Below, one piece after another: positions 26,907 through 39,490 of a DNA stretch of 64,000 nt. Both the position numbers and the translations under genes were made by a program. A model generated the notes under the pieces. That model was not told the DNA's origin. It made no database searches and saw only the letters and a list, made by a program, of their open reading frames with translations. The stretch's first letter is position 1. Each line of letters opens with the position of its first letter. The DNA is from Trebonia sp963811335 (GTDB taxonomy: Bacteria > Actinomycetota > Actinomycetes > Streptosporangiales > Streptosporangiaceae). The DNA lies in contig CAWERB010000004.1 of assembly GCA_963811335.1 (NCBI GenBank), positions 1 to 64,000 of the forward strand, in the 5' to 3' direction.

Positions 26907-27869
26907 CTAGGGGACGAGGATCAGCTTGCCGGTGGTGCGGCGGCCGGCCAGGTCCTCGTGGGCCCGGGGGGCGTCACCTATCGGGTACTGCGCGCCGACG
27001 CGGACGTTCAGCTCGCCCTTGCCGATCCACCGGAAGAGGTCAGCGGAGCGCCACAGCAGCTCGGCGCGGTCGGCGACGTAGTGGCCGAGGGTGGGGCGGG
27101 TAAGGAACAGGGAACCGCCGCTGTTGAGCCGCTGCGGGTTGAACGGCGGTACCTGGCCGCTTGACCCGCCGAACAGGACCATCATGCCGCGCGGTCGGAG
27201 CGCCGACAGGCTCGCGTCGAACGTGTCCTTGCCCACGCCGTCGAATACGACATCCGCGCCCCGGCCGGCGCTCACCTCGCGGACCACACCTGGGAAGTCC
27301 TCGTAGGTGGTCACGAAGTCGGCGCCGGCCTGCTTGGCGAGCGCGGCCTTCTCCGTGGACGAGGTGGTGGCGATCACGGTGCCGCCCAGCCCCTTGATCA
27401 TCTGGGTGAGCAGCAGGCCGACGCCGCCGGCCGCCGCGTGCACCACCGCCACCGTCCCCTCGGTGACGGGATAAGTGCTGTGGCACAGGTAGTGCGCGGT
27501 GAGGCCCTGCAGCATGACGGCCGCCGCTGCCTTGAGGTCGACGCCCGCGGGAACCGGGACCGCCTGCCGCGCATCCACGGCGACCTGCTCGGCGTAGCTG
27601 CCAGGTCCCTCGGCCCAGGCGACGTGATCGCCGGCGGAGAACTCGGTGACGCCTTCCCCCACGGCAATAACCGTGCCCGCGCCCTCGCTGCCCGGCACGT
27701 AGGGCACCGGCTGCGGGTAGACGCCGGAACGCCGGTAGATGTCGATGAAGTTGACGCCGGCCGCGGCGACCTGGACGAGGACCTGGCCGGGCCCCGGGAC
27801 CGGATCGGGACGCTCCGCGAGGACCATCGCCTCCGGCCCGCCAAGCTCGCGCACCACTATCGCCCGCAC
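26907..27869 (-). CDS. NADPH:quinone oxidoreductase (zinc-free MDR)
   Basis: About 320 residues. Start MRAIVVRELGGPEAMVLAERP, then PGSEGAGTVIAVGEGV, the quinone-reductase signature HAAAGGVGLLLTQMIKGLGG, and the C-terminal RRTTGKLILVP. It lacks the Cys-rich zinc lobe, as expected for QOR-type enzymes that reduce quinones or enones with NADPH. The coding frame is intact. It is monocistronic, with an intergenic gap of about 190 bp on the STAS side and GC-rich repeats on the other. Confidence 0.9.
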   Translation of the reverse strand: MRAIVVRELGGPEAMVLAERPDPVPGPGQVLVQVAAAGVNFIDIYRRSGVYPQPVPYVPGSEGAGTVIAVGEGVTEFSAGDHVAWAEGPGSYAEQVAVDARQAVPVPAGVDLKAAAAVMLQGLTAHYLCHSTYPVTEGTVAVVHAAAGGVGLLLTQMIKGLGGTVIATTSSTEKAALAKQAGADFVTTYEDFPGVVREVSAGRGADVVFDGVGKDTFDASLSALRPRGMMVLFGGSSGQVPPFNPQRLNSGGSLFLTRPTLGHYVADRAELLWRSADLFRWIGKGELNVRVGAQYPIGDAPRAHEDLAGRRTTGKLILVP

Positions 27870-28061
27870 AAGATCACGTCCCTTCCCGCGTTTGGCTGTC
27901 TAGAACTACCTACCATGCCAGCCGCCAGTCAGTGCGACCGGTCACCGCTGAAGGACGGCCGCCGGTTCGCCCGCCCAGGGGGAACGGGTCCGCCACGGGG
28001 GCGACCACCAGGGAACGGGCGATCCTCGCCACTAGCGCCCGGTCCGCCACCGGGCAGCAGG

Positions 28062-28361
28062 TCAGGGAGCCGAGACGACCGTGGTGACCGGGTCGAGGCC
28101 GGTGACCGATAGCACCGGCGCGAGGACGGCCGTGGCGATGATCTTGACGCGGGACGCGTAGGGCAGCAGCGCCGTCAGGCCGGCGCTGTCCAGGTAGTCC
28201 ACCCCGATGAGGTCCACGATGAAGGCGGCGCCGTCCGCGCCCGCCTGGCTGAGCGCGTCGCGGAAGCCGGCGGCGTTGCTCATGTCGATCTCGCCGGCCG
28301 CGGTCAGCACTATAACCCCGTTGGCGTCTCGCCGGGCCGACAGCTCAAGCGGAGTGGTCAC
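28062..28361 (-). CDS. STAS-domain anti-anti-sigma factor
   Basis: 99 residues with the STAS fold used by SpoIIAA/RsbV: VIVLTAAGEIDMSNAAGFRDALSQ and FIVDLIGVDYLDSAGLTALLP, where the DSAG serine is the phospho-switch residue. It would bind an anti-sigma kinase when dephosphorylated. Its start overlaps the 3' end of the giant sensor/phosphatase gene by 17 nt, and that protein carries both a PP2C phosphatase and an RsbW-like kinase domain. All parts of a partner switch are therefore in two coupled genes. The sigma factor target is not in sight. Confidence 0.88.
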   Translation of the reverse strand: MTTPLELSARRDANGVIVLTAAGEIDMSNAAGFRDALSQAGADGAAFIVDLIGVDYLDSAGLTALLPYASRVKIIATAVLAPVLSVTGLDPVTTVVSAP

Positions 28362-31300
28362 GGGTGAGCCTCACATCCATGGTCACGGTGGTGCCGGCCG
28401 GGCCAGCGTCGATGCTTACGTTGTCCATCATCGCCCGCATCAGCGAGATGCCCTTGCCGCGGTAGGGTGCGGGCTCGGGCCTCTGTTCCAGCCAGCGGCC
28501 GCTGTCCGCGACGGTTAGCCGCAGCCGGCCCGCGCTGACGGCCGCGAGCAGCCGGATCTCCGCACCCGGATGCTCGCGGTGGCCGTGCTCGATCGCGTTG
28601 GCGACCGCTTCCCCGGCCGCGACCAGGGCGTCCTGTGCCACCGGGGCCGCGAGGCCGCAGCGCTCCAGCCAGCCGCGCAGCCTCGCGCGGACCGGTCTGA
28701 GCTGTCCGATGTCGGCGGGGAACGCCAGCTCGAGCGGACCGGGATGCCGGTACAGCACGACGGCCACGTCGTCTCCATATCCTCCGGGTGGCGCGAGCCG
28801 CGCCATGAGCTGGGTGGCGAGGTCCTCAAGGGGATCCTCGCCGCCCCGGACAAGGACCGCCCCCGCCTCGGCGATCCCGTCGGTCAGCGAGTGGCCGCGC
28901 CGTTCGACGAGCCCGTCGGTGTACAGCAGCAGCGTCGACCGCGGCGGTAGCCGGTAGCTGGCCTCCCGGCGGTGTGGCCCGCGGCACGGCGGCGAGCGGG
29001 AACGAGCGGGCGCCGTCGAGCTGTTCCACAGCGCCGTCCGGGTGCGCGACGATCGCAGGCGGGTGGCCGGCCGCGGAGTAGGTGAGCTCGCCGGACACCG
29101 GGTCGAGGACGGCGCACAGCACCGTGGTGCACTCGGCACCGGGGACGGAGGCCGCGAACCGGTCCATGGCGGCGAGCACCTGGCCGGGCCCGGCGTCCTG
29201 CAGCAGCAGCGCCCGGCAGGCGCTGCGCAGCTGCCCCATCACGGTCGCGGCGCCCAGGTCGTGCCCGACGCAGTCGCCGACCACGATCGCGATCCGCCCG
29301 TCGGGCAGCTCGACGACGTCGTGCCAGTCGCCGCCCACCTCGAGCGGGCGGGTCGCTGGCTCATAGCGGGCGCTGAACCCGGGGGGCAGCTGCACCGGGC
29401 CGAGGATGGCACGCTGCAGCGCCAGCGCGGTGTCGCGCTGCTCGTCGATCAGGTGCGCCCGGTGCAGCGCCTGGCCGAGGCGGCCGCAGAACAGGCTGAG
29501 CAGCGTCTGGTCCTCGACGGCCAGCGTGCGGTCGCCGTCCAGCTCGATCCAGATGGCCAGCGTCCCCGACGGGTGCTCGAGCGCCAGGCCTGCGCCCCCG
29601 GCGGTCACGTCCGGCGTGAGCGGCGGCCGCTCCCGCAGCGCGCTGAGTGCGGCCCGCACCTCCCCGGGCAGCGTGCGCCACCCAGCACCGGGGACGCTTG
29701 CCGTCACCGACGGCTCGGCCGCGTCCGTCCAGATAGCCGCCACCACGCGCCGGGCGTGCCAGAGACGGTGGAGCTCGCCGAGCGCTTCTGCCAGCGCCTC
29801 CGGCATGCTGGCGGCACGGGCCAGCACCTGCCCCAGCGCGGCGAGCGCGGTCTCCCGCTGGATGGCGTAGTGCTCCGCCGTGACATCGCGGAACGTGCCC
29901 ACCACCAGCCTGCCGTTGTCCTGGTCGGCGACCTCGGCGAAGCTGCCTGCCACCCAGAGCTGGCGGCCGTCACGATGGATAACGGGAGTGGTGAAGTGGC
30001 CGCCGCGGCGCTCATCGCTTTCCCAGTCGCGCCGCTCGGCCATCCGGTACCCGTCGCGATCGGCCTTGGGGTCCGGCCACCAGGGGTGCGGCACGTGGTA
30101 GGGCAACCCCTCGGGGCCGTATCCGAGCATTTCCGTGAAGGCGGAGTTGATCTCGCGGACGGCGCCGTCCGGGCCGCACAGGAAGAAGGCCTCGTGCAGC
30201 GACTCGACGAGCGCCGCGCGCCACCGGGCGTGCTGGCCGCGCATCCGGGACAGCTGCACGCTGGTCCGGACCCGGGCAAGCAGCTCGGCCGCGGAAAACG
30301 GCTTGACCAGGTAGTCGTCGGCACCCGCGTCCAGTCCCTCGATCGCGGCCTCCTGGCCGGCCCGGGCGGAGAGCAGCAGCACCGGCAGGCCGGCGGTGCG
30401 CGGGTCGGCGCGCAGCTCGGCGACCAGGCCGAGGCCGTCGAGCCGTGGCATCATCACGTCGCTGATGACCAGGTCGAACGGGCCGGACCTGGCGGCGTCG
30501 AGCGCGGCCCGCCCGTCGGTCACCGTGGTCACCTGGTAGCCGGGCGCGAGCAGCCGCTGCAGGTACTCGCGCATGTCCGCGTTGTCGTCGGCGATCAGCA
30601 CGCGCGGCGCGCCGGCGCCGGCCGCCGCGGGACGCCCGATGAGCGCGCTCGCCGACGGCGCGCTGTCCGGGATGTGCGGGCCGTCGCCCTCCTGGAGCGG
30701 CAGCCAGCGCATCGCCTCCTGCACGTACGGGTCGGCGGACAGCAGCACGGAGGAGTCACCGGCGGGGTCCGCGCGTACCCCCGGGCCCGCGGGCCCGGGG
30801 GCCCGGCCATCGGCGGGATGGGTGAACGGAAGGCGCACGGTGAAGGCGGTTCCCTCGTGCTCCGCGCTCTCCACGCTGATCGTTCCCCGGTGCAGCCCGA
30901 CCAGCTCGCGCACCAGCGCGAGGCCGATGCCGCTGCCCTCGTTGGACCGCGCCCTGACGTTCTGCACGCGGTAGAAGCGGTCGAACAGGCGCGGCAGCTC
31001 GGCCGGGGGGATCCCCGCGCCCGTGTCGGCCACCCGCAGCACCGCCTGCCCGTCCTTCTCGCCCAGGGCGACCGTGACCTGGCCCGCGAAGGTGAACTTG
31101 AGCGCGTTGCTGAGCAGGTTGAGTACGATCTTCTCCCACATTTCCCTGTCGACGTCGACCGGGGCGGACAGCGCCGGGCAGTCCACCTCGTAGCGCAGGC
31201 CGGCCCGCTCCATCGCCGACCGGAAGACGCTGGCCAGCTCGGCGGTGAACACGCTCAGGTCGACGGGCTCGTAGCGGGCCTGCATCCGGCCCGCCTCGAT

Positions 31301-32549
31301 CCTGGAGAAGTCGAGCAGGGAGTTGACCAGCTTGCCGAGCCGCAGCCCGTTGCGGTGGATGACGTCGAGTTCCGCCCGGGAGGCCTCGTCCGCCGGGTCG
31401 AGCCCGCGGCGCAGCTCTTCGACCGGGCCCATGATCAGCGTGAGCGGGGTGCGGAACTCGTGGCTGATGTTGGAGAAGAACGTCGTCTTCGCGCGGTCGA
31501 GCGCGGCGAGCTCCTCCGCCCGGCGCTGCTGCGCCTGGTACGCGATCGCGCCGTTGACCAGGGCCGCGGTCTGCCGGGCCACCAGGTGCAGGAAGTCCTG
31601 GTAGGCCGCGTCCAAGAGCCCGCCCGGAGCTGGCGGCGAGCACGATCGCGCCAACCGGGACGAGCGCCGGCGTCGCTGTGCAGCGGCAGGACCATCGCCT
31701 GCGACGGCGGGTCGGGCCAGTCCCCGGAGGGCAGCCGCCCGAAGCGGGCCGCCACGTCGCGGAGCGTGGCCGGCTGCCCGGTGCGCAGCACCTTGCCGGC
31801 CGGCCAGGCGGGCACCGGGCCAGGCGCGCTGCTCGCGGCCAGCACGGCGGGGGCGGCGGTGCCGTCTCCGACCGGCTCGTCTCCCTCCGGCGGCGCGCAG
31901 GTAGACCGCGGCGTACGGCACCACCTGCGGGGTGCGGGACAGCGTCTGGACCACCAGCTGGCACACCTCGGCGACGTTCCGGCCGCGGCCCGCGAGCGCG
32001 CCGAGGTCCTGCAGCACGGCGAGCCGCCGCCGCCCCACCACCTGCTCGGTGGATTCGGTGACCGCGGTGAACACGCCGCGGACCGTCCCGTCCTCGTCAT
32101 GCAGCGGGCTGTAGGAGTAGGTCCAGTACGTCTCCTCCCAGTACCCGTGCCTGCGCATCGGCAGCAGCAGGTCCTGCGACCAGGTGGCCTGGCCGGTGTT
32201 CAGCACCGAGTCGAGCATCGGGCCGATCGTGTCCCAGATCTCGCTCCACACCTCGCGTCCCGGCAGCCCGAGTGCGGGGTGCTTGTCGCCGAGCAGCGGC
32301 AGCGTAGTCATCGTTGTAGATGAAGCGCAGCTCGGGCCCCCACCACACGATCATGGGGAACCGCGAGGTCAGGCAGATGCGGCAGGCGGCGCGCAGGACG
32401 GACGGCCAGTCGCGCGGATCGCCGACGGCGGAGCCCGCCCACGGGTAGGCGCGCATCCGCCGCGCCATCTCCCCATCTCCGGGGAAGACCAGGTCCTGCC
32501 GCCCACCGTCCTGCATGAGCAGGAAAGTACCATCGCCGCGCCGGGTCAA
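28345..32549 (-). CDS. Giant hybrid sensor: PAS-GAF-histidine kinase-receiver-PAS-GAF-PP2C-RsbW, with frameshifts
   Basis: A protein of roughly 1,400 residues. In order: a PAS-like domain (YWEETYWTYSYSPLHDEDG), GAF, HisKA with FFSNISHEFRTPLTLIMGP (phospho-His), HATPase_c (NLLSNALKFT, GSGIGLALVRELVG), a receiver domain (VLIADDNADMREYL, LVISDVMMPRLDGLG with the Asp, DDYLVKPF), PAS (RDVTAEHYAIQRET), GAF, a SpoIIE/PP2C phosphatase (GGDWHDVVELPDGR, VVGDCVGHDLGAATVMGQL), and a C-terminal RsbW-type ATPase (AAGEAVANAIEHGHREHPGAE, GKGISLMRAMMDNV). Frame breaks occur near 28,985, 31,650, 31,895 and 32,310. It is coupled to the STAS gene. It would connect a phosphorelay to a sigma-factor partner switch; the signal is unknown. 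Confidence 0.85.
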
Positions 32550-32643
32550 ACGCCGAAGCCGACCGGGGCAAACGACGAAGCGGGTGTGGCGGCCCCCGGG
32601 CCCGCGCCCGCCGCAAAGGGCGCGGGCCCGGGGGGACCGAGGG

Positions 32644-34046
32644 TTACCCGATAGCCGGGCGGCGCGCCGGGTCGGTGTACCAGGGGTAGCGCTCCTCGTG
32701 CGCGGCGGCGACGCGGAACGCGGTCACGTCGTCGTAGGTCCGGCCGACCACCGCCAGGCCGGTGGGCACGCCGTTGCCCGCGCGGCCCGACGGGACGCTC
32801 AGCACCGGGCAGCGGCTCGCGATGTTGAACACGATCGTCATCATCACCTCCATCCAGGTCTTGTCGGACCGTCCCTCGGGAATGTCGCCGTGCTGCCACT
32901 CGGCGGCGAGCGCCGGGACCGCCATCGTCGGGCAGATCAGCGCGTCGTGCTCCTCGAGCAGCTCGCCGAGCGGCTGGTAGATCGCCGCCTCCAGCGCGAG
33001 GCCCTCGAGCATGTCCCCTTGGCGATCAGGTCGCTCTCGGCGGCGAACGCCCGCGCGTAGAAGGTAAGGTCGTCGGCGTTCGTCGCGAGCAGCGGGCTGA
33101 TCGACGGCCCGAAGATCATCCCGAAGTGGATCTGCGCCGCGCGGATGATGTCATCGAGCTTCCACGGCAGCGCCACCTCGGTGACCACGGCGCCCGCGTC
33201 CATCAGCCGCTCCGCCGCCGCGTAAGTGCTCGCGGCGACCTCGGGGTCCACGTCGAAGCAGCCGAGGTCGGGGCTGAGCGCGATCCGCAGGCCCTTCACC
33301 GACTCGAGCGGTGCCGGGATCTCCAGCTTGGGCCGCAGCGACACCACGTCCGACGGGTGCGGCCCGGCAATCACGTTCTCGAGCAGCGCGACGTCCGCGA
33401 CCGACCGGCCCATCGGGCCTTCGTGGCAGTAGTGGTCGAGGTTGAACGGCGAGACCTCGGGCACCCGGCCGTACGGCGGCTTGAACCCGGTGACGCCGCA
33501 GAACGACGACGGGATCCTGATGGACCCGCCGATGTCAGAGCCGGTGGCGAGCGTTGTGGTGCCAGCGGCGAGCGCCGCCGCTGAGCCGCCGCTCGACCCG
33601 CCGGGCGAGTACGCCAGGTTCCACGGGTTGCGGGTGACTCCCCACAGCTTCGTCCAGGTGACGGGCGCGCAGGAGAACTCGGGCGTGGTGGTCTGCGCGT
33701 GCACGATGCCGCCGGCGTCGATGATCCGCTGCACGAACGGCGCGGTCTCGCTGGCCACCTCGTCGCGCAGCGCCAGCGAGCCGAGCGTGTTGCGGCGCCC
33801 GGCGATCGGCGCCTCTTCCTTGACCGCCACGGGAATTCCCTCAAGTGGCCGGGCGTCACCGGACTGGTACCGCTTCTCCGCCGCCCTGGCGGCGTCGAGC
33901 GCCTCGTCGTAGAACGTCGCCGCGAACGCGTTGACCGGCGGCTCGACCGCCTCGGCGCGCTCGATCACGGCCGAGACGAGCTCAACCGGGGACAGCTTCT
34001 TGGACCGGAACAGGCGCAGTGCCTCGGCCGCCGACGTGTAATGCAC
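32644..34046 (-). CDS. Amidase signature-family hydrolase, one frameshift
   Basis: About 465 residues. The Ser-cisSer-Lys triad regions are visible: IPVAVKEEAPIAG (Lys), SPGGSSGGSAAALAAG and ATGSDIGGSIRIPSSFCG (the serines). The C-terminal third (SRCPVLSVPSGRAGNGVPTGL) is in another frame after a break near 33,015. Start GTG at 34,046 has RBS AAAGGAGA directly after the ABC ATPase gene, so it is the last gene of the transporter operon and may act on the imported amide or peptide. The substrate cannot be told from the sequence. Confidence 0.88.
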
Positions 34047-34049
34047 TGA

Positions 34050-34857
<808 letters not shown>

Positions 34858-34865
<8 letters not shown>

Positions 34866-35882
34866 GGGCACCGTCCAGCAGGTTGCCGCGCAGCTCGGCC
34901 GCGCGCAGGCAGCGGACGCGCCGCCGTCGAGCTCGGTCACGTGCCTGGCTCGCGGCTCGCAGCACGCCGGGCGTGGCGTGCGCGCAGCGGGGCGCGAACG
35001 CGGCAGCCGGACGGCGCCTCGAAGGCCGACAGCGGCCGGCCGGGGATCGCCACGCAGCCGGTCGGCGGTCCGGCGATGTCCGGCCGGGCCTGCAGCGAGC
35101 GCGGCCGTGTACGGGTGCAGCGGGTCGTCGTGCAGCAGGGGCCGAGTCGCGCGATCTCGACGACCTGCCCGGCGTACATGACCACGGTGCGGTCGCACAC
35201 CGCGCCGGCGAGCTCGAGGTCGTGGGTGATGAACAGCATCGCCAGGCCGCGGTCGCGGCGCAACTCGTCGAGGATCGCCATCACCTCGGCCTGCGTGGTG
35301 ACGTCGAGCGCGGTCGTGCGGCTCGTCGGCGAGCAGCAGCCGCGGCCGCGACAGCAGCGCGGCGGCGATCATGACCCGCTGGAGCATGCCGCCGGACAGC
35401 TCGTGCGGGTACTGCCGCAGCCGCTTGCCGGCGTCGTCGATGCCCGACCTCGCCGAGCGCGTCCGGCCGCCTGCGCGCAGGCCTCGGCCTTCGGGACGTC
35501 GTCCAGTGGTGCGCAACGCCTCGGTCATGAAGTCGCCGATGCTGACGCACCGGGTTGATGTGCGCGCGCGGGTCCTGGAAGACCATCGCGACCTGAGCGC
35601 GGTAGCTGCGCAGCGCCGTCTGCCGTCGAGCGCGAGCGACGTCGGCGCCGTCGAACGCGATCGCTGCCGTCGGTCACGCGCGCCGCGCGGCAGCAGCCGG
35701 GCGATCGCGCGCGCGGTCATCGACTTGCCCGAGCCGGACTCGCCGACCAGGCCGAGCGCCTCGCCCGCGGCCGGATCGCGAAGTCGACGTGCCGCGTGAT
35801 GCACCTCGCGCGGGCCGAGGCTCACCTTGAGGCGCGACACGTCGAGCAGGTCGGCGACCTCGAGGCAGGTCGCTGCAGTCAC
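34858..35882 (-). pseudogene. Oligopeptide/dipeptide ABC transporter ATPase (OppD/DppD type), multiply frameshifted
   Basis: First ATPase of the importer. GTG 35,882 overlaps the permease stop (GTGA). Visible: EALGLVGESGSGKSMTARAIARLLP (Walker A), VFQDPRAHINPV, HELSGGMLQRVMIAAALLSRPRLLLADEP (signature and Walker B, across frames), MLFITHDLELAGAVCDRTVVMYAGQVVEIA (switch His), and the C-terminal Cys-rich peptide-transporter domain ending LRGNLLDGAHV. Many shifts. The order D then F then amidase is one operon with overlapping ends. Confidence 0.78.
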
Positions 35883-36786
35883 CGGCTCACGTCCCTCGAG
35901 CAGGCGTCGAGCCGGTCGCCGAGGAAGTTGACCGCGACCACCACGACGCACGACGCACAGCGACGGCGGACTGAGCGCCGCGAGCGGGTAGCCCTGCAGG
36001 AGCCCGGTCTTGCCCTCGGAGACCATCACGCCCCAGTCGGCCGGCGGGCGGCTGCACGCCGAGGCCGAGGAAGGAGATGGCGGCCAGGTCGACCATGGCG
36101 AAGCCGAACAGGATCGGTGCCCTGGGCGACGATGAGCCGCTGCCGATGTTCGGCAGCAGGTGCGCGCAGGCAGAGCCGCGGCACGCGCCGAAGCCCTGCA
36201 CCTCGAGCGCCTGCGATGTAGGGCATGGTTGCGCTCCTGCAGCGCGCCCGCCGCGCAGCACCCGGGCGACGTACGGCGGGTAGGCGACCGACAGCGCCAC
36301 CGCCGCCGCGATCAGCCCCGGCGCCGAACACCGTGGCCGACAGCGACCGCGAGCAGGATGCCCGGGGAAGGCGAACAGCACGTCAAGACCCGGCGGAGAT
36401 GAACGCGTCGACCGCGCCGCGGCGCCACGCCGGCGATGAGCGCGAGCGCCGCGCCGACCCGCCATCGCGAGGGCGACCACGACGAGCGGGCCGAGCATCG
36501 ACGTACTGCGCGCCGACAAGCAGCCGGCGACAGCACGTCGCGGCCCTCGAAGTCGAAGCCGAGCAGGTGTGGCGCCGGCCGGGCCGACGCAGGCGAGCTG
36601 CAGGTTCGGCAGGGTCGGGCTGGACGGGGGCGAGCCAGCGGCCCGAAGAGCGCGGCGAGCACAGCGAGAGCGAGGATAACGGCGCAGGCCGTCCCCGGCC
36701 TAGCCGAGCCGACCCCGCCAGCCTCGATGAGGCCGCGCCGCCGGAGTTACCCGACGGCGCCGTTGATGCAGGTCTTGTGCGGTCAC
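35879..36786 (-). pseudogene. ABC transporter permease (OppC/DppC type), multiply frameshifted
   Basis: Second inner-membrane permease. GTG 36,786 overlaps the upstream permease stop by 4 nt. Recoverable pieces: LDVLFAFPGILLAVAV, a permease EAA-like region near 36,140-36,250 (VLRGG, SATMPYIAGARGAG), FGFAMVDLAAISFLGLGVQPP and the end VVAVNFLGDRLDACSRDVSR. A shift occurs about every 60-100 nt. The recovered fragments match the type, but residue-level claims are unsafe here. Confidence 0.7.
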
Positions 36787-37737
36787 GGCGCCCTCGCTCC
36801 CAGCTTGACCCGCGGGTCGAGCACCGCGTAGAGCGAGGTCGGCGAGCAGGTTGACCACGACGAACGCGGTGACGAGGACCAGGGAGATGCCCTGTACCAC
36901 CGCGAGGTCCTTGGACTGCGCGGCCTGCACCAGGTACGCGCCGAGGCCGTTCATCGAGAACGCGGTCTCCACCACCGCGGACACCGCGATCAGCGCACGC
37001 CATCGGTGATCGCCGAGACCGTGGTGATCGGGATCGCCGCGTTGCGCAGGATGTGCCGCTGTATCACCTGGGCGCATCGGGAGGCCCCGGCTGATCGCGG
37101 TCTGCACATGCTCCCGTTCGGCTTCCTCGCGGATCGCCGCGCGGGTGACCCGGGCGACGATGGCCAGCGAACTCAGCGCGAGCGCGACCGCGGGGAGGGT
37201 GAACGTCTTGATGTCACCGCCGAACCCGCCGCCCGTGCCGGTCGCCAGCGCGGGGAACCAGCCGAGCTTGACCGCGAACACCAGGATCAGCACGATCGCG
37301 GCGACGAACGACGGGATCGCCGCCGTCACCGCGGTGCTCACCAGCGCGGAGGTGTCCAGCCAGCCGGGCCGCAGGCCCGCGAGGACGCCGAGCCCGATGC
37401 CGGCCACGCAGATGATCAGGCTCGCGTACAGCACCAGGCTGGCGGTGGTCCAGATCCGGTTGCCGATCAGCGTGGACACGTTTTCCCGCAGCGTGATCGA
37501 GATGCCGAGGTTGCCGTGCACCACGCCGTCCAGCCAGTACCAGTACTGCTCGAGGAACGGGTCGTTCAGGTGGTAGCGCTGGTTCAGGATGGCCACGCTG
37601 CCGCCGGGAGCAGCCCGGCCGCCGGACAGTGCCGCGAGGGCACTGCCCGGCGCCAGGTACAGCGCGCCGAATATCACGAAGCTGGCCACCAGCAGGCTGC
37701 CGGCCAGCATCGCCAGCCGCCGCGCGAGGAACCGCAT
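36783..37737 (-). CDS. ABC transporter permease (OppB/DppB type)
   Basis: First inner-membrane permease, about 315 residues, six predicted helices. Start MRFLARRLAMLAGSLLVASFVIFGALYLAPGS is typical of the family; then FLEQYWYWLDGVVHGNLGISI, AVTAAIPSFVAAIVLILVFAVKLGWFP and VARVTRAAIREEAEREHVQTA (cytoplasmic loop). Breaks near 37,065 and 36,995 affect the last third, which otherwise ends LYAVLDPRVKLGARAP. It lies between the binding protein and the second permease. Codon composition matches the actinomycete part. Confidence 0.82.
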
Positions 37738-39400
37738 GGACTGCGATCCCTGACTTCTCCGCCGAGGTCGTCGGCCCACGGCGCGAACATGTAGGAGAAC
37801 GAGCCGACCGCGCCGGTCATGCTGTCGTTCAGCAACAGCACGTTCACCGGCTCCGCGCTGCGGGATCCACGGCAGCTGCTGCGCGGCCAGCTTCTCCGCC
37901 TTGACCACGAGCGCGGCCCGCGCGTCGGCGTCGGCGGTGCCGCGCGCCTGGCTGAGCAGCGAGGTGATCTGCGGGTCATTGAAGTTGTCGTAGTTCTGCG
38001 AACCGCCGGGCAGCGCGATGGTGGCGAGCAGGGCGGCCGGGTCGGCGTAGTCGCCGTAGTTCACCGTGATGAACCCGTCCACGCCCTTGCGCGCCGACGC
38101 CGAGGTGAAGAAGTTGATGTAGTTGTCGGCGGACACCGAGTCGAGCTTGACCTTCAGCCCGATCGCCTCGGCGGCCTGCTGGTAGGCGCCGGTCTCGGCG
38201 GCGAGGCTGGCCACCTGGCTGGTGGTGCCGATGGTGATCGTCTGGCCGGTGGCGCCGGCCTCCTGCACCAGCTTGGCCGCCGCCGCCAGGTCTTGCTTCA
38301 TCGCCGGCGCGCTGTCGTAGGCGGCGTTGAACACCGAGGTGCCGTAGCCGAACGTGCCGGGGTTGGCGAGCCAGCGCGGCATCTGCGCGGCGCCGTCGTA
38401 CAGCCTGGCTGATGATCGACTGCCGGTTGAGCGCGAGCGACAGCGCCTGGCGCACCTTGACGCTGGCGAGCGGGCCCGAGGTGCGCCGACGACGATGAAC
38501 GCGTCGGTCTGCCCGCCCGGTCCCTCGTAGACCTTGACGTTCTTGCTGGCGCGCAGCTGGTTCAGGGTGGACAGAGCGCGAAGTAGTAGGACCCGCCGAT
38601 GGCCCCGGTCAGCATGCCGGAGGTGAGGCTGGTGGCGTCGGGCACGCCCTTGAGCACGATCTGCTGGACCTTCGGCTGGACGGAGGAGTCCCAGTAGTTC
38701 GCGTTCACCACCGCGGTGACGCCGACGCCCGGCGTCCACGACTTGAGCTTGTAGTCGCCTGAGCACATGATCGACCCGGCGGGCGTGCCGTAGTTCTTGC
38801 CTTCCTTCTGCGTGAAGGCCTGCTCGACGATCACGCCGCCCATCGACGCAAGCTCACCGGGCAGCCAGTAGTCGGGCTGGCTGAGCGTGATGGTCACCTG
38901 GTCGGCGCCGGTCGCCGCGATGGCCTTCACCCGGGCGAAGGCCTGGCCGTAGAAGCCGCCGACGGCCGGGCTCGCCTGCCGCTGCAGGCTGTACACCACG
39001 TCGGCCGGCGTGACCGGCTGGCCGTCCCAGAACGTGGCGCCCTGCTTGATGGTGAACACGAGCTTGGTCGGCGACTGGGTTGGTCAGGGTGGCCAGGCCC
39101 GGGCCGACCGAGCCGTTCGGCTGCTGGCGCAGCAGCGACTCGCACATCAGCGAGATCGCGGTGTTCTCCGGGTAGTCGAACGCGAACGCGGGGTCGAGCG
39201 AGTTCACGTCGCGGTACACGGCCCAGGTCACGGTGGGGACCTGCTTGGTGCCCGGGGGCGTCGTCGTGATGAGCCCCGCGGTCGGCGACTGGGCCTGGCT
39301 GGGTGGCGGCGGAGGTGGCGGAGCTGAGCGAGCGGCCGCAGGCGGAGGCCGAGCAGGAGGGCGAGGGCGGCTGTGTAGCGCAGCCAACGGCGTGTCATGG
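37735..39400 (-). pseudogene. Peptide-type ABC transporter substrate-binding protein (SBP_bac_5), frameshifted
   Basis: Extracytoplasmic binding protein that selects the imported peptide, glycoside or amide. The N-terminus starts MTRRWLRYTAALALLL; one frame over it continues SASACGRSLSS, a likely lipobox Cys. Mature regions: VPTVTWAVYRDVNSLDPAFAFDYPENT, WDGQPVTPADVVYSLQRQASPAVGGFYGQAF, and the end SFSYMFAPWADDLGG. Frame breaks near 39,335, 39,300, 39,075, 38,570, 38,480, 38,405 and 37,860. It is the first gene of the operon and is divergent from a TetR gene, so it is probably under that regulator. Confidence 0.8.
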
Positions 39401-39427
39401 CGAGTAGTGAACTTCATGGACAAAATC

Positions 39428-39469
39428 CTTGTCAATGCCTTTGACCAAGCATTTGCCGTACGCTATACC
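39428..39469 (+). promoter_or_regulatory. tetR promoter with inverted-repeat operator
   Basis: TTGACC (39,441-39,446), 17 nt, TATACC (39,464-39,469): a good sigma-70-type promoter for the TetR gene. CTTGTCAA (39,428-39,435) and TTGACCAAG (39,441-39,449) form an imperfect inverted repeat overlapping the -35 box, a plausible TetR operator also placed to control the divergent transporter operon. Confidence 0.6.
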
Positions 39470-39490
39470 TAAAACCGTGAAAGGGGTCAA

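Noticed and set aside
29042..32323. Very long open frame on the plus strand opposite the giant sensor gene
   Set aside because: It is antisense to a protein with clear PAS, kinase, receiver and PP2C motifs, has biased third positions only in the minus strand, and no known motif. GC-rich DNA makes long antisense frames common.
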